Source: Vitis vinifera (lineage: Eukaryota > Streptophyta > Magnoliopsida > Vitales > Vitaceae). From it: DNA of 64,000 nucleotides. The first letter of the stretch is position 1. Every line of letters begins with the position of its first letter. Position numbers and translations under genes: made by a program. Positions 15,301 through 28,390 of the stretch are shown in pieces. The notes below the pieces were generated by a model, which did not search any database, was not told where the DNA came from, and worked only from the letters and a program-made list of their open reading frames with translations. Location: assembly GCF_030704535.1 (NCBI RefSeq), contig NC_081822.1:878001-942000 (forward strand). Reading direction: 5' to 3'.

Positions 15301-18300
15301 TAATCCTCAATCTACTGGATTATAGACCTTAAATTGTTCTTTGTGGAATTTTGACTTATGAGATGTTATTCCTATTATATCAAAATTTTAGCTTTTTTTT
15401 TTTTTTAACCTTCAAAAATTATTTTTTTGCACTATGGTCTGTAGTTGTATTAGTTATGGTTTATAGATGTGCTTAGCATGTTTACAATTTAATTTTTTTC
15501 CCACTTATTAAAAGGTGGGGCTTTTAGTTTTTCTTTAAGAAATATGCAGACCATAGTTGCAGCATCAGCTTTGAAAAGGCATTTTGAAATTGGAAGGAAT
15601 ATTTAGTTTTTTGTTTGCTTGAGGGAGTGAAGCTCCAATTAGTTCATGTTGAATGGTTAAATAATCTCCTTGACTTACTTGGCCTCCTTTTAATCTTTAG
15701 AGCATTATATTGTAAATTCAGCTTGGTTTCTCATGTTGAGAACTTACTTTGTTTGCCTTTATGTTGCCCAAATTGTTTGGATGCAGATATTCCTTGGTCT
15801 TGCAGGAGTTATGCTTGTCATGCTCTCTGTTCTTGGATCAGTTGGATTCTTCAGTGCCATCGGAGTGAAATCTACACTAATCATTATGGAGGTCATTCCT
15901 TTTCTTGTTCTGGCCGTAAGTTCCATCCTTCTATTCTTGTTGATATTATGTGATGTTTGTGCTAATGTTATGTCTCAGTTTAGGTTTCCAGAGTGAGAAG
16001 ACATCATTGAACCCTGTTTTGAACCGTATGTAGTAGGTACTACTATCAGAACAGGGTTTCAGTCTATTTGGTTTACAAGTATTCTAAAAATGTTTGCTTT
16101 GGTTTTTAGATGATTCCATTATGTGATCTATTTCTGAAAATACCAGCACAATATCTATCCAGTTCATTCTGAGCTTTGAAATCTTGGTTGTTCACCATAG
16201 TCAGTTGTGGTTGGTTCTGTCACCAATTTCAGTTGCAGCTTAGAATTTATTCAACTTCTATGTGACATCTCAGGTTGGTGTTGATAACATGTGTATACTG
16301 GTACATGCTGTTAAACGGCAACCATTGGAGTTGCCTTTGGAAGGACGAATAAGTAATGCACTTGTGGAAGTTGGACCATCCATAACACTTGCTAGTCTTG
16401 CTGAGGTTTTAGCATTTGCTGTTGGAACTTTTATTCCTATGCCAGCATGCCGTGTGTTCTCTATGTTTGCTGGTTAGAATTTTCCTCCATAGTAGTTGAA
16501 TTACTATAACATATAATTTATTTATTATTATTATTATGATTTATTTGATGATAGCTACCTGCATTTTCTTTTGCAGCATTGGCCGTTCTTTTGGACTTCC
16601 TTCTGCAAGTTACTGCATTTGTTGCATTAATCGTTTTTGATTTTTTGAGAGCTGAGGATAGAAGAATTGATTGTTTTCCCTGTATAAAAATTTCTTCATC
16701 ATATGCTGATTCAGATAAAGGTATTTGTAAGAGTTTTCCTATTCACCTTCATTTGATGTACCGACCTGAAGAACTGTGTTACTTTTCCCCCATAAATTCT
16801 TGCTAGGATTGACCTGCATCACTTGCTACTATCAATTTTTTCTGCAATGATTTTTCATTTCATTTTTCTTTCTTTTTCTGTTTCTTTTAACTTGGTTGAG
16901 AACTTTGATTGAACAATATCTTCTGAAAGTGTAGGTATTGGTCAGAGAAAACCTGGACTGCTGGCACGATATATGAAGGTAAATGGATTTTTTGTATAGA
17001 ATTTTTGTGGTAGTACATATCCTTGTGGCTGTGGAACCAATGGTCCCAAGTACATTTTCAGTACCTTACTTTTTGTTTAGATTGGCTTGGATAGTACTAT
17101 GATTGAAGGACAGTTATATAAGCACATTATATTGTAGACATGTATAATCTGCGATTCTACATGATGAGGTTGATGCAAGAATTTCATGTGTGTGCGCAGC
17201 TGGTTGAGTATGTCAGTGAGTGTGTTCACTAATTATTCTATCCTACCAAGCCTAAGTTAATTTCTATGCATGCCAATTTGATAACCTGCAAGCATTGCAT
17301 CTTTCATTGTAAAGCAATATATTTTTGTATCATAAAGTTAATAAGGAAGACTTCCACAGTAGGAATACTACTTCCAAATATGCTTAGAGGAGTACATAAC
17401 CCTTATATGCCTAACTTAAGAGGCTTAAGCATGAAGGCTGTAGTCTAATAACAATGTTTTGAAACCTGGACTGGTCTTGGCAGTTCAACTAGTTTTCTTT
17501 CTGGTCGAGGTTCTTCCAAAAACAGTTTTGTTTTAACTGAACCTCTCAATTTTGTGATGTTCAGACCTGGCAATTGAACCTGTAAACCAGTGGAACTGGT
17601 CACTGGTTCAGGCAAACCTCCTGGTTTTGTGCCACTTTAGAAAGTTGGTGAAGAAACATCTTTGGGGCTTCTTGCTTTCCATCAATGGGTAAAGGGAGGA
17701 TTATGGTTGTCTTTTGTGATGCAGACCTCTAAGTTCCTCTTATGGAGGTTTTCTTCATCTATTATTTGCAGTTATGAAGCCTATCCATTGATAAATCAAA
17801 TCAATCATCAGTGAGGGACAATGTCATTGGGGTTTTTCCCTTTTTAAATCAAAGCCTTCAGTAGATCAGTTAGGGACAATGTAATGTGGTTTTATTTTAT
17901 TTATTATTTATTATTTTTTTAGAGTAAAGCCTCAGAAGATGAGAACTGAAAGATATGTGAGAATCGAACTTCTCATCTTCTTCTTTCTTCTATGTCCGTT
18001 TTTGTCCACAAATCTATGATGTGATATCATGATTATCATCTGGGCGTATTTATGCAGCCATGGTATTAGATTTCTCTTTTCATATTGAATTGATTATTAA
18101 ATGATTTATTATGATATTGGAATGTGCATCATCGGTTAAAAGATGGGGATGATGAATCCATGGAGCATTGACTGTTCCCTTTTATGGTGTTATAGATGTT
18201 CCAGTTTAGAAATTAGGTTAATAATATTGTGAATCAATATTAATAATGTAGTACTGTAATATTTGAATGTCAAGACTGATAGTCACCATAATAGAATGAA

Positions 18301-20168
18301 AGTTACACATACAGCACACATTATGCTGCCTACTGCCACTTGTTGGAATGAGGCTTCATTGAATTGTATGTATATATACATGAAGCCATATGGCTTGATG
18401 TGCTGCTACCCTAATTTTAAATCTTCTCCTGAGCTTGAACAATCTTCTCTACTGACATTTAAAACTAATGACTTACATGCTGATCATGCTCATGCATGAC
18501 TTTAGTTACTATGGCAAATCAAGCATTTTCTGAGATATTTTGGCTTTTTTGTACATTCACTGGCTAAGTGCTTCTCTTGATATTGTAGACATGCATGTCT
18601 TTTAAATTTGAGCTATTTGTGGGTAAACATATTCTTTTTAACATTTTCCAAAGTTATATTTGTTAAGTGTTCATCTTCCCAACATCTTTTTGGTACATTC
18701 ATGCATATGTTATTTATGTGTCACTGTTCTCTTAACAATCTTTCTTTTTCTTTCTTGCCTTAATTTCTTAATCACTTGGATTTGTTTTCCTATTTTAGGA
18801 GGTCCATGCACCTATTCTCAGTCTTTGGGGAGTCAAATTAGTTGTCATTTCCGTCTTTGTGGCTTTTGCATTGGCTAGCATTGTGAGTTGCTCTAGCCTT
18901 GTTATCTTACCTCTCTGTTTGTGCTGATCGCGTTTTATCTTCCTCTTTGGTGCCTCTTTGATTTTATAGGTTAATTTCTCATTGTTTGGACCCCACAGGC
19001 ATTATGTACAAGAATCGAACCTGGTTTGGAACAGAAGATTGTTCTTCCTCGGGACTCATATCTTCAGGTTTAATTTTGTGATACCTTTTGGTTTCAGGAC
19101 TTGTGCATATCATTGAATATTTTTGTTATTCAGCATTTAAATGGAAATCTTAATCTCTTTCAGGGGTATTTCAATAATGTTTCAGAGTATCTCAGAATTG
19201 GACCACCTCTATATTTTGTTGTGAAGAACTATAATTATAGGTATAAAAAATTTACAGGGTTATTTATTTTCCTTTTTCTGCTGTTGGAGACTGTTGAATT
19301 ATCTCTCTTTTATTCAGAATTAAACTCCTACCAATTTCTGTTTGTATCTGTGTTTATGTAGATCTGTTTTCTTACTGCAAAGAGGTAAATAATGGCCACC
19401 TGCCTAAGGCATTGCTAGAATTGTAACCATAACCCATATGAGTTGATATAATTTTGATTATCAGAACTTTGGCTGCCTGTTTATGTACTTTGGTAGAATT
19501 GGTATTACTTGTTTAGGAATTTTGGAGGTCAAAATATTTCATTTTAAAGAATATGGTTAACATCTAATAACATATGGAGAGCCTTTAATACATGGTTGTT
19601 ATTGGCTTTTTAGGAATTTTGGATAAGGTATCTTATAAAAATATTAACATATGCTAGATAAGAGAAAACTTATCATTGGCAAATGGCCACATTTTGTACA
19701 ATCAAATTATGCTGTATACAGTGCTATATATCAAATCTTAGTTAATACAATCAAATTAGTAAAAAAAAAAAAAAGCGAATGCCTGAATCTCTGATTTGAA
19801 ATGCAACACACTTTTTGTACACCAGTTTCAATATTCTGATAATGCAAATGGATAAAGTTTCATATACCTGGGTAGTATTTTTACCTCCTGACATATAATG
19901 ACAATCTATGCTCTAGCATTTAATATCTGTTCCACTTTTGCCATTTTTGTTAGCCTAACTTAGCTATTCTTTGGTTAAATCTTATCTGTATGTTAAGGAA
20001 ATCATAGTATATGATATATGATATATGATATAAATGATCTATTTTATGTGGAAGAGATGACATAAATGATCTGTTTTAATTTTCCACACTTGGCTAGTTT
20101 ATGTGGAAGACATGACAGAAAATGCCTTTCGTCCTGAAGGAAGGATCACCCACATTTCCTCTTGTGTG

Positions 20169-20245
<77 letters not shown>

Positions 20246-23200
20246 AAATCTCAAATTGTCAATTTTGAAGGAAAGATCTTGCCTTTGAACTTTTTACTGT
20301 GAACTCAGTGTATAAAATTATTGTTGGACTTTCATGGTTCTTTGTGCTGACATCACTGTTCCTCCACAGCTCAGAGTCAAGACATACAAATCAGTTGTGC
20401 TCCATCAGCCAATGTAATTCAGACTCTCTTTTAAACGAGGTAAATGATTTCCCTTGGATATGAGGCAATCTTTTGTTTATGTATTTGAATCCTTTTTATC
20501 TATAGAAACATGCCTTCTTCTCCATCACCTTGTATCTTATTCATGCTTTAAATCATCACTCTACACTCATATAAGCCTCCTTATCAATAAAGTTGTTGGT
20601 CATGGCTATATACAAAAATATGTTTTGATTGAGTTTGATATTAAATTTTAAAAACAGATTCTTGTTTAATTCCATTGGTTGGTGAACTTAGTGGTGAATA
20701 CCACATTGTGTAGTTCCTCTCCAGTGATCTTATTAATCAAATGGTTTAATGTAAATGATGTAGTTTAGTTTCTTAAGAGATTAGGATCTTCTCTAGAATT
20801 CAGGACCAAATTATTTTTGTTAAGACCATGTGGTGAATCAATATCCAATTTCATGCATTGCGGTAACTGTGATTTTTATAATTTTATTATAGTTCTTCTG
20901 GGAAGTAGTTAATTGAAGGAAAATAAGATATGCAAATCATATTTACAAAATTTGTTGCTGGTAAAGCACATGGTTTCACTAGTTCTTTTGGATCTAGTTC
21001 ATTGAAATTTTTTACTTATATTGTACACTGTTTATTTCATGTCAGTATTATGTAGGGTAAGTCATAAGAACATTAGGGTTGTCAGTTTTTTCTCAATGTT
21101 TCATGAGCGGCCTCAACTTTGATATGGTGTATAGTTGCTTCTGTGGTGAATGGTTATCTCTGTGATCCTGATACTTTTTTGCTTTCTCTTCACCCTTAGT
21201 TGTCCACATAGTTGAATTCTCCTTGATCTGAATGTTTTATTATCTTCTTCAGATTGCAAGAGCATCCTTAATACCAGAATCAAGCTACATAGCTAAGCCA
21301 GCTGCTTCTTGGCTTGATGATTTTCTTGTATGGATATCACCAGAAGCTTTTGGTTGCTGTCGGAAGTTCACAAATGGGAGTTACTGTCCCCCTAATGATC
21401 AGGTCAATCAATTTCTCATCTTCAGTATCTATTGATTTTGACATGGAACTCTTCACCTGCTGTTTTAACATTTTGAAACAGTCCCAATTGTTAACGATAT
21501 GTCAAATATTATGTTTCCTTGGTTTGATTTACTTATGAGACATATGATTGCTCCAGGTCATTAATCATGGTTGTTGATGAAGTTCTTGATGTTAGCCTTG
21601 TACCAATTATGGTTCAGGACAGAATCAAGATGAGATCCTGAAAACTTTGAATTAAAATTTCTCTAACTCTTGTGTAAAAATGTGTTTGAATTGTTTGAAA
21701 TTTCAAAAGGTACGGAATTATTGAGGCTTGAGATCTGGAGTAGTTGTAAATTTTTTTGAAATTTTAGTGTCCGATGCTGGGATGTTTAATTTGAAACAAA
21801 GCTGATCCTATCTTTTGCATATAATATCATGCAACCATTCATGGCAGTCAAATGAAGGATATAATAGTTATCATGTCTTATCAGTCAATTTTCTTAACTT
21901 TTAAATTTGGTCTTTCATCAATCTCATGCTACAAACTTACTGAAGAAAATAATTTTTTCCCAGCCTCCTTGCTGTGCTTCTGAAGATGGTTCTTGTTATC
22001 TGAATGGATTATGCAAGGATTGCACCACGGTAATCATCATTCTTGAACTTTGAAGAAATTCTTTGAGTGAATTTTCTGTTTGGTTTCTTTTATAGGGTGA
22101 ATGTATCATTGTTATGTTAGTTATGAAATCATTTCTCAACTGGACATAAGGAGGTTTTAAACTAATTTTTTTGGCATTTTTAAGTGTTTTCGTCACTCAG
22201 ATCTGTATAATGATCGTCCATCTACGGCTCAATTTAGAGAGAAACTTCCATGGTTCCTTGCTGCTCTACCTTCTGCTGATTGTTCTAAAGGTGGACATGG
22301 GGCTTACACCAGCAGTGTGGAATTGAAAGGTTTGTAAGACTACATAGTTTTTCTTCCATAATAACTCCTAGTATGCTTCTTCAGGTAAGTCTTTTATGTT
22401 TCTGTGGCATGTAATGATGTAGTTGATCAATCATAGGTTGGGCTTATATTTAATTTGCCACTGATATTATCCTGTCATCAGGCTTTGAGAGTGGAATTAT
22501 TCAAGCATCAAGTTTTCGTACATATCACACCCCCCTCAACAAGCAAGTACGATAGTGTTATTTGTTGAGTTCCTCATCTTATTATATAGAGAACCCTATT
22601 TTTTATTCTTCTATAAATTGTTTCAGATTGACTATGTTAATTCAATGAGGGCTGCACGAGAGTTCACGTCAAGGGTTTCTGATTCTTTGAAGGTGAAATT
22701 CCGATTCTGCAAGGGCAGAATTTCATTATTTATAGAGTTAGCTTCCATGTTATCCTGATTATTCATTGAAAGCTGGTGTGAAATTTTAGAAAAGAAAAAA
22801 GAAGAGAATCTTTTTTTCTTGTGTTCAAATGGTTCAATGAAGGATGAAGAAACTATGAAATTAACAGTATAGTTGTATTCCAGCTGTAGTGATACATTTT
22901 ACCAATAAGGTGGCCTGTCAATGGTGCAGGAACCACTGTGCTGTTGATTTCATGGTTTACTCATCCACTACTAAATGCAATCTGTTACCCTAAATATATC
23001 TGTTTAGATCTTTGCATCAAGGATTTAAATAATATTTACCAATTCTAAGGCATGTCACTTGGGAGAGCTTAGTTCAATTAAGTTCCTGGCTGAACTAATA
23101 GTCCATCATACACATAGAAAAGATTGCTTGCCTGTTTTGGACGACAAAACTCACCATATAGAGACTCTCATTTTGACAATTCCTTTTGTATGGTTCTTAC

Positions 23201-26200
23201 TGACCACATTCTCATGTTCCATGATATGAAATGAAAAACATAGGAAGTGAGTTTTTGATACTTCTCACATTACACTAATCGACTTTAAAATTATGTCTCC
23301 TGGAAAATCAGTGTGGTTGCTACTAAATGATGTCACCAAATTTCAAATTGATCCTTGTATGAGACCTTCCTCAGCATTGTTTTTAATGGAAGAGTATATT
23401 TCTTGGTTCTTACCATTATAAATAGTAGATATCTCTTTGAACTTCTTTTACCATATGGTTTTGCTTCTGCCACTTTTCTTTGAACATAATTTAAATCAAA
23501 AGCTTCTGTATCAGACTCTGCAAGAGTCTTTTTCTTGTCTCCTTAATGGATGGGAAATGGATCGTGTTTTAAGAATATGTTTCTCTTCCTAAAAACACTG
23601 TCTTCTATTATTGGCACAAGGACAGTAATGATTATGAAACTTCTGTAGGACTATGATAAATAAGAATATCTTGAGCTTCTCATGTAACCCTTCTATGACA
23701 TCAAGCAAAATGTATGGCTGCAGGAGTGTTTACCCGTTATATTAAGTTTGACACACTGACATTTCTTTCCTGGTGCAGATTCAGATCTTTCCTTATTCAG
23801 TGTTTTATATGTTTTTTGAGCAATACCTTGACATATGGAGGACAGCATTGATCAACCTTGCTATTGCTATTGGTTAGTAATTTTGAGAACTCTAATCATC
23901 ATATGTGTGTTGGTTTCTGACTCAATATCTTGAGTCCTAGTTTTTTTTTACTAAGCTCCTGGTGCACTCCATTTTCCATGATTAGCATTTAAATTCTCTC
24001 CTACTGAGTTGTCTTTTGATGGGCTCTTTTTCGTTTTTTTTTTTTTTTACTTATTTGCTATATGTATTATTGCCTTATAACCTTGCTTTCAGTTAAATCT
24101 TTTCACAAATGCTATATACTTCTTACTATAAAGCGGTAAGGAGCAGTGATGAATCTCTGAATTTAAAAACTAGCAAGTACCTAATTTGAAATCACATATA
24201 GCTAATTGCTGGCTTTTTAGCTGCTGTCAACTTTGTCAGCAGTCCACGACTCATATTTATTGTAGTTGTGTATAGCTTATTGTTGCATCCATTTCTTAAA
24301 AGCATTAATTGGATCTTTTTGATAATTTCACAGGTGCGGTATTTATTGTCTGCTTAGTTATCACGTGCAGGTTGGTGTACTTTTTTTAGCCCTTTGTTTA
24401 AACAATAGTCCCATGTACTGCTTTTTTGCTTCCTGAGACAATAAAAGTTGTGGAAAGGAAACGGTTGATATTGTTTAAACCTTTGGTTCTTAAATGCAGT
24501 TTATGGAGCTCAGCAATCATTTTACTAGTATTGGCAATGATCGTTGTGGATCTTATGGTACTTTTTCTTCCCTGACAATTATCATATGCAGTGATGCAGT
24601 GTATACTTATCTTTTAATCAATCCAGTGCATATCTATTTGATTTTGCCACTCACAATATGAAACTATGCAGGGAGTAATGGCAATTTTGAATATCCAACT
24701 GAATGCACTCTCTGTTGTGAACCTTGTAATGGCAGTGGGCATTGCTGTTGAGTTTTGTGTGCATATAACACATGCTTTCTCGGTCAGTATCAAACCATTT
24801 TTCCCATTTTACCTCAGTGACCTGTCTTCATCTTATATTTGAGGAGCTCTCCATCTTCATCATTACATTGAGTATAAATAAAGCAAAACACACTTGATTG
24901 CTACACATTCGATTTTTTATTTTAGTGAAGATGCATAAGGTCCATTCCTTCCATATACATCGCAGTAGTATCAAGATCCCTCATCCAATGGTTTTAATTA
25001 ACAGATAAAACAGTCCAAATTGGGATGGTAGGATGATTCTTCTAACTTGGCCACTTCAACAGATGGGTCTGGGAGCCCTCAAATAATTGGATCAAGGGTA
25101 GGAAAAATATCAAATAAATAATAACAATATTAATAATTATAATACATCCATATTATTATTGGAAGAGTGCATAGCCTGCAAAAAGGTAGGCACCTATTAT
25201 ATAATGGTGTCACAATGTCTCATCTAATAGTTAGGCTAAAAAATTCAGCATAGTGAATTCAGCCATTTCATATCAATAGAAATCTTAAATATCTTTACCA
25301 AGTGTTTGGAAAGAAGAATGCAAATAAGTATCATTAGATTTTTCTATAAATCAGAAAATATACAAAAATAAATAAAAATTCAGGGCCTTTTTTAAGAGGG
25401 AATGGATTATATGATTTGTGAGGTGATAAGTGTTGGGATTCATACGATTCTTGTAATTTTTCTTTTTCCATATTAATGATACATTTTCATTAATCCCATG
25501 CATATGACAAGTCTTTAGCGAGTGTGTTCTTATGCCATTTCTTGTACAGGTAAGCAGTGGAGATAGAAACCAGCGCATGAAGGAGGCTTTGGGTACAATG
25601 GGTGCTTCTGTCTTCAGGTTCTGTCTCCTCTCTTGCAAGCCTTGCACCACTTTTGATTAGTTATTTAGTGATGAATGCCTACTATCAACTATAATAACAA
25701 AGTAACTACTCTGGGGGCTGCACAAAATCCACTTCGACTCAGCTTCACGTACAAGTAACATAGACCATGATGTTCTTTCTTAGATCATACCCATGTTCTT
25801 TTTGCCTTCTTGCAAACAGCTTCCAAAGGCATCCTATTTCAAAATTCTCCCTTTTTGTCCAAGACTCTTTTCATAAAGCATTTGTATCTGTCTGTGTAAA
25901 TCATTTAATGATCTATTTAGATGATAGAAAACAGTGATTTGATGCAGTAAATCAACCATGGGTGATGATTTCTGATATCATGGCCATGTAATTTTCCTGT
26001 GGTATGGAAAGTGGACTCCTCTCTGTAGGAAACTTTCTTTTCCCACCCCCCAAAACACATCAATTTCTTCTGTTCAGACAAAATATTATGCACCCCTTCA
26101 CCCATACAGGCTGAACCCTTCCATCATAAAATCTCATCAAGTCCAATGTAGGTCACCTATTATTTACTCTGCAAAATTGATTTGTATATGACATACTTTT

Positions 26201-26884
26201 GCAGTGGGATTACACTCACAAAGCTAGTTGGAGTTATCGTTCTTTGCTTCTCCAGGACTGAAGTTTTTGTGGTATCTATCTTACTCTCAATTATCAACTA
26301 CATACTCTGCAATTCTCCAGTACTCTAAATCCTGTATATTTTGCAGGTGTATTACTTCCAAATGTACCTGGCCCTGGTCCTTCTTGGCTTTTTGCATGGG
26401 CTTGTATTTTTACCTGTGAGTTACATATTCTTGTTGCAGTCATTTGTTATACGATTGTCTTTCACCAGAGGTAGTTCAAAGTCATGAATAATCTACTTGA
26501 CCCAATTGATATCACTGTATTTTAGAACAAGCTTTGAATCCTGCAAACCAGACATTTTTTTAAATGCAGTTTTCTAACTTCAAAAAAACATTTAGCAAAG
26601 AAAATGCAATAGGTTGAGAATTTTTACTTTGTACATAAGAATAGGTCAAGAACTGTTTTTCATGTTTGGAGTTTTAAACAAAATTTTACTCTTGAAAGCT
26701 GTTCTTTAAAAGTTGATTTTTAAGAACTGTTTTCGGAAACGTTGTTAACTCGAATGGTAAAGTCACATTAATAAATCATTACAAATATGTTTCTCAGGTT
26801 GTATTGAGCATGTGTGGTCCGCCTTCAAGATGTGTGTTAATAGACAAGCGAGAAGATCAGCCATCTCCATCATCACCGCTATAA
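326..26884 (+). CDS. NPC1: NPC1-type intracellular sterol transporter, 39 coding exons
   Basis: Polytopic Niemann-Pick C1 protein, expected to move sterols across endomembranes. Exons: 326-370, 1528-1604, 1954-2053, 2344-2451, 3061-3177, 3558-3708, 5085-5332, 5473-5661, 6786-6862, 6943-7060, 8135-8218, 9936-10028, 10331-10432, 11957-12025, 12895-12990, 13066-13173, 14855-14968, 15181-15264, 15787-15915, 16274-16472, 16577-16720, 16935-16978, 18799-18882, 18999-19067, 19164-19240, 20370-20439, 21253-21402, 21964-22029, 22185-22329, 22482-22546, 22627-22692, 23779-23872, 24334-24370, 24500-24557, 24672-24782, 25550-25617, 26205-26271, 26347-26415, 26798-26884. They sum to 3879 nt, i.e. 1292 aa, the usual family size. 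Order: signal peptide; Cys-rich N-terminal sterol-binding domain (about 40-260); first TM (about 290-305); TM near 380-400; middle luminal domain; sterol-sensing domain (about 630-795); Cys-containing luminal domain (about 870-1100); last five TMs. All introns are GT-AG except intron 1 (GC-AG, 371-1527). An alternative in-frame ATG lies at 1489. No break was seen. Confidence 0.95.
419..1180. repeat. Degenerate direct repeats inside NPC1 intron 1
   Basis: A short block ending in a GAATTTGCG-type motif followed by GATGAATCTTGGTG occurs at about 423 and 535. A longer block (GATTTTGGTTTTGAATTTCA, then a purine-rich stretch, then TTTTTGAAGTTATG/ATTCTTGG) occurs around 680-830 and again around 985-1180. 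The copies are clearly related but diverged. The intron appears to have grown by internal duplication. Confidence 0.5.
3738..3780. repeat. Compound CT/AC microsatellite in NPC1 intron 6
   Basis: A run of CT dinucleotides is followed directly by a run of AC dinucleotides. It is a simple repeat with no coding potential. Confidence 0.85.
8439..8720 (-). mobile_element. Antisense Copia-type LTR fragment in NPC1 intron 11
   Basis: At 8429-8438 the sequence TCTGATACCA is the reverse complement of the plant Copia primer-binding site (complementary to initiator tRNA-Met). It is followed at once by TGTTGAG, which would be the end of an LTR read in antisense. The text downstream resembles LTR sequence, but I found no clear distal LTR border or target duplication, so the right limit is a guess. 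Confidence 0.4.
14230..14444. mobile_element. PIF/Tourist-like MITE in NPC1 intron 16
   Basis: The ends are inverted copies of each other, beginning GGGTTAATTTCA on the left and matching the reverse complement of the right end over most of the first 80 bases or so, including a shared CATTGGTTTGAAATTT-like core. TTA flanks both sides (14227-14229 and 14445-14447), the target duplication expected for PIF/Harbinger-derived MITEs. The element is 215 bp with no coding capacity. Confidence 0.8.
17460..17640. mobile_element. Possible degenerate MITE (AACCGGTT-type) in NPC1 intron 22
   Basis: Repeated GGACTGGTC, AACTAGTT, GTTCA-ACTGG and CACTGGTTCAGG motifs in both orientations resemble a common class of plant non-autonomous elements rich in AACC/GGTT. 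The termini are not definable by eye. Confidence 0.3.
20166..20243. repeat. Long TA microsatellite in NPC1 intron 25
   Basis: About 75 bases of nearly uninterrupted TA dinucleotide lie between the exon ending at 19240 and the exon starting at 20370. It should be length-variable between individuals. Confidence 0.9.
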
Positions 26885-27284
26885 GTAGCTGTTATGGAGC
26901 ACCAAAAGAGCTCTTTTTGTAGGGTTAGAATCCTGTTGTTTTAATATTTTGCTATTGAATGTATAATCAGTGTAAGGACCTATTGAACTAGCTTTGTCAT
27001 GTGTAAATTATAAATATGATATTCCGAAAAGAAAAAGGAAAAATATATTGTCATATGGTGAACCTTCACCAGATGGTAGAGAGAAGGTAGTAAGGCCTTT
27101 CTCTGAGGCCCAAGGCCTAGCCCAGCCTAGAGCAGGCCAGGCCCAAGCCTACTACCGCTGGGAAAGGTTCAGTCCAATTCCCATCTACCGTTGACATTCC
27201 CTTTTTAATCCATTGCCAGTCCATCTCCCATCTCAAGGTTTTTAAATATTCTCTTAAATGCATATTTGAATGGCAGAGTAGAGA
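26885..27284. other. NPC1 3' UTR and flank
   Basis: The stretch following the NPC1 stop codon is expected to hold the 3' UTR. I saw no perfect AATAAA close by. GC-richer text around 27110-27160, with several repeated GGCC-AGGCC words, does not encode a recognisable product. Confidence 0.4.
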
Positions 27285-27760
27285 ATGCGAATGGATCCAC
27301 TTTCAGTAATGAGAATAAGAAGGAAAAATTTATTCTCACAGAAGTCAACACTTAATCTTGTCATGATTTTGATTCTTTTCTTTTTTATCCCCATTTTCAT
27401 TGCACCAAAGAGGCCTTACTCTCGTGACATAAGGTTACGCCTCCAATTGGAAAGAATGAAATCTCCATTTCAACTTAAAAGAGAGAGTAGTCGCAAGCTT
27501 AAAAAAGAGAAATTGCATTTCCATTTCATCTATCTATGCTGGACAGGCTAATTAGTAATTACATTACCCTCATAAATGCTGGCTGACAATAGATTACTGG
27601 GTATATAGCCTTTTTTTTTGGTCTGGGTTGCCTTTCATTCGAATGAATCACTTCAGGCATCCCATTGAGACACTGAATGAGAATGAGAAATGCCTTCTCG
27701 GCTTTTCTCTGGTTGTCGAACATTTCAAAGGAGACCTCAGGGCTGAACATAAGTGAGCTG
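27285..27760. mobile_element. MITE-like dispersed sequence, copy 1
   Basis: The block has features common in plant hAT-like MITEs on the minus strand (a GGCCTCTTTGGTGCAATG-type start with repeated AATGGGG/GAATGAGAATG words). Its 27480-27560 part matches 34390-34450 closely around CATTTCCATTTCATCTATCT. The two stretches therefore belong to one dispersed family. Exact termini are not resolved. Confidence 0.4.
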
Positions 27761-27823
27761 GAACTTAGGGTACATGTTAATTTTATAAAATATGATTTAA
27801 AATTTAATAAATTTAATCCAAGT

Positions 27824-27824
27824 A

Positions 27825-27864
<40 letters not shown>
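27824..27864. repeat. Compound TA/GA microsatellite
   Basis: A TA run is followed directly by a GA run. It is a simple repeat. Confidence 0.85.
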
Positions 27865-27866
<2 letters not shown>

Positions 27867-28199
27867 TGTATTCAATGTATGGTAAGAAATTTCAAGAATA
27901 AAAGTGATTAAAAAAACACACGATTTGCACGCCTACGTAGGGAGTGGCTACAATTGGGGAGTTGTGCCTTGAGTAAACGCGTCTAATAACTATGCCAAAC
28001 GTCATTGCAACATGCTTGATCATCCACTCAAAGAAGCAAACATTTGAAAGGGACATTTTCTCACAAGAAATAGGTGATTAAGTTAATTTAATTTGGTCTC
28101 ACTTCTGAATTCTACATGTTGCAGGACCTGCATAGATCAGCTTAGTTGGAGTTTCAAAGGATACAAGGATCTAATCTTGAAAATGCAAAGATTCTAAAA

Positions 28200-28390
28200 T
28201 CATTTTGTTAAATAACACAAACATGGTGTATTCTGCAAGACCAGGGACGGCCACCAGTAAACAACCCCTACCACCAGAACCACGTATTATGTAAGCCCAT
28301 GACTGGAACCTGGAACCTCCCACCACTCCTGAACGGAAAGTACCTACGAGTTAAGCTGGCCACTGCCCCGGAGGGGCTAGAGACTACTGT
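28200..28390 (-). other. Possible degraded SINE-like sequence
   Basis: Read on the minus strand, this GC-richer island has GGCAGTGGCCAGCTTAACTC followed about 40 bases later by GGTTCCAGTC. The spacing and wording recall the A and B boxes of tRNA-derived SINEs, but neither box matches well and no 3' tail or target duplication was found. Confidence 0.25.

Noticed and set aside
20103-20288. ORF with an alternating Tyr-Ile stretch
   Set aside because: Translation of a TA microsatellite within an NPC1 intron.
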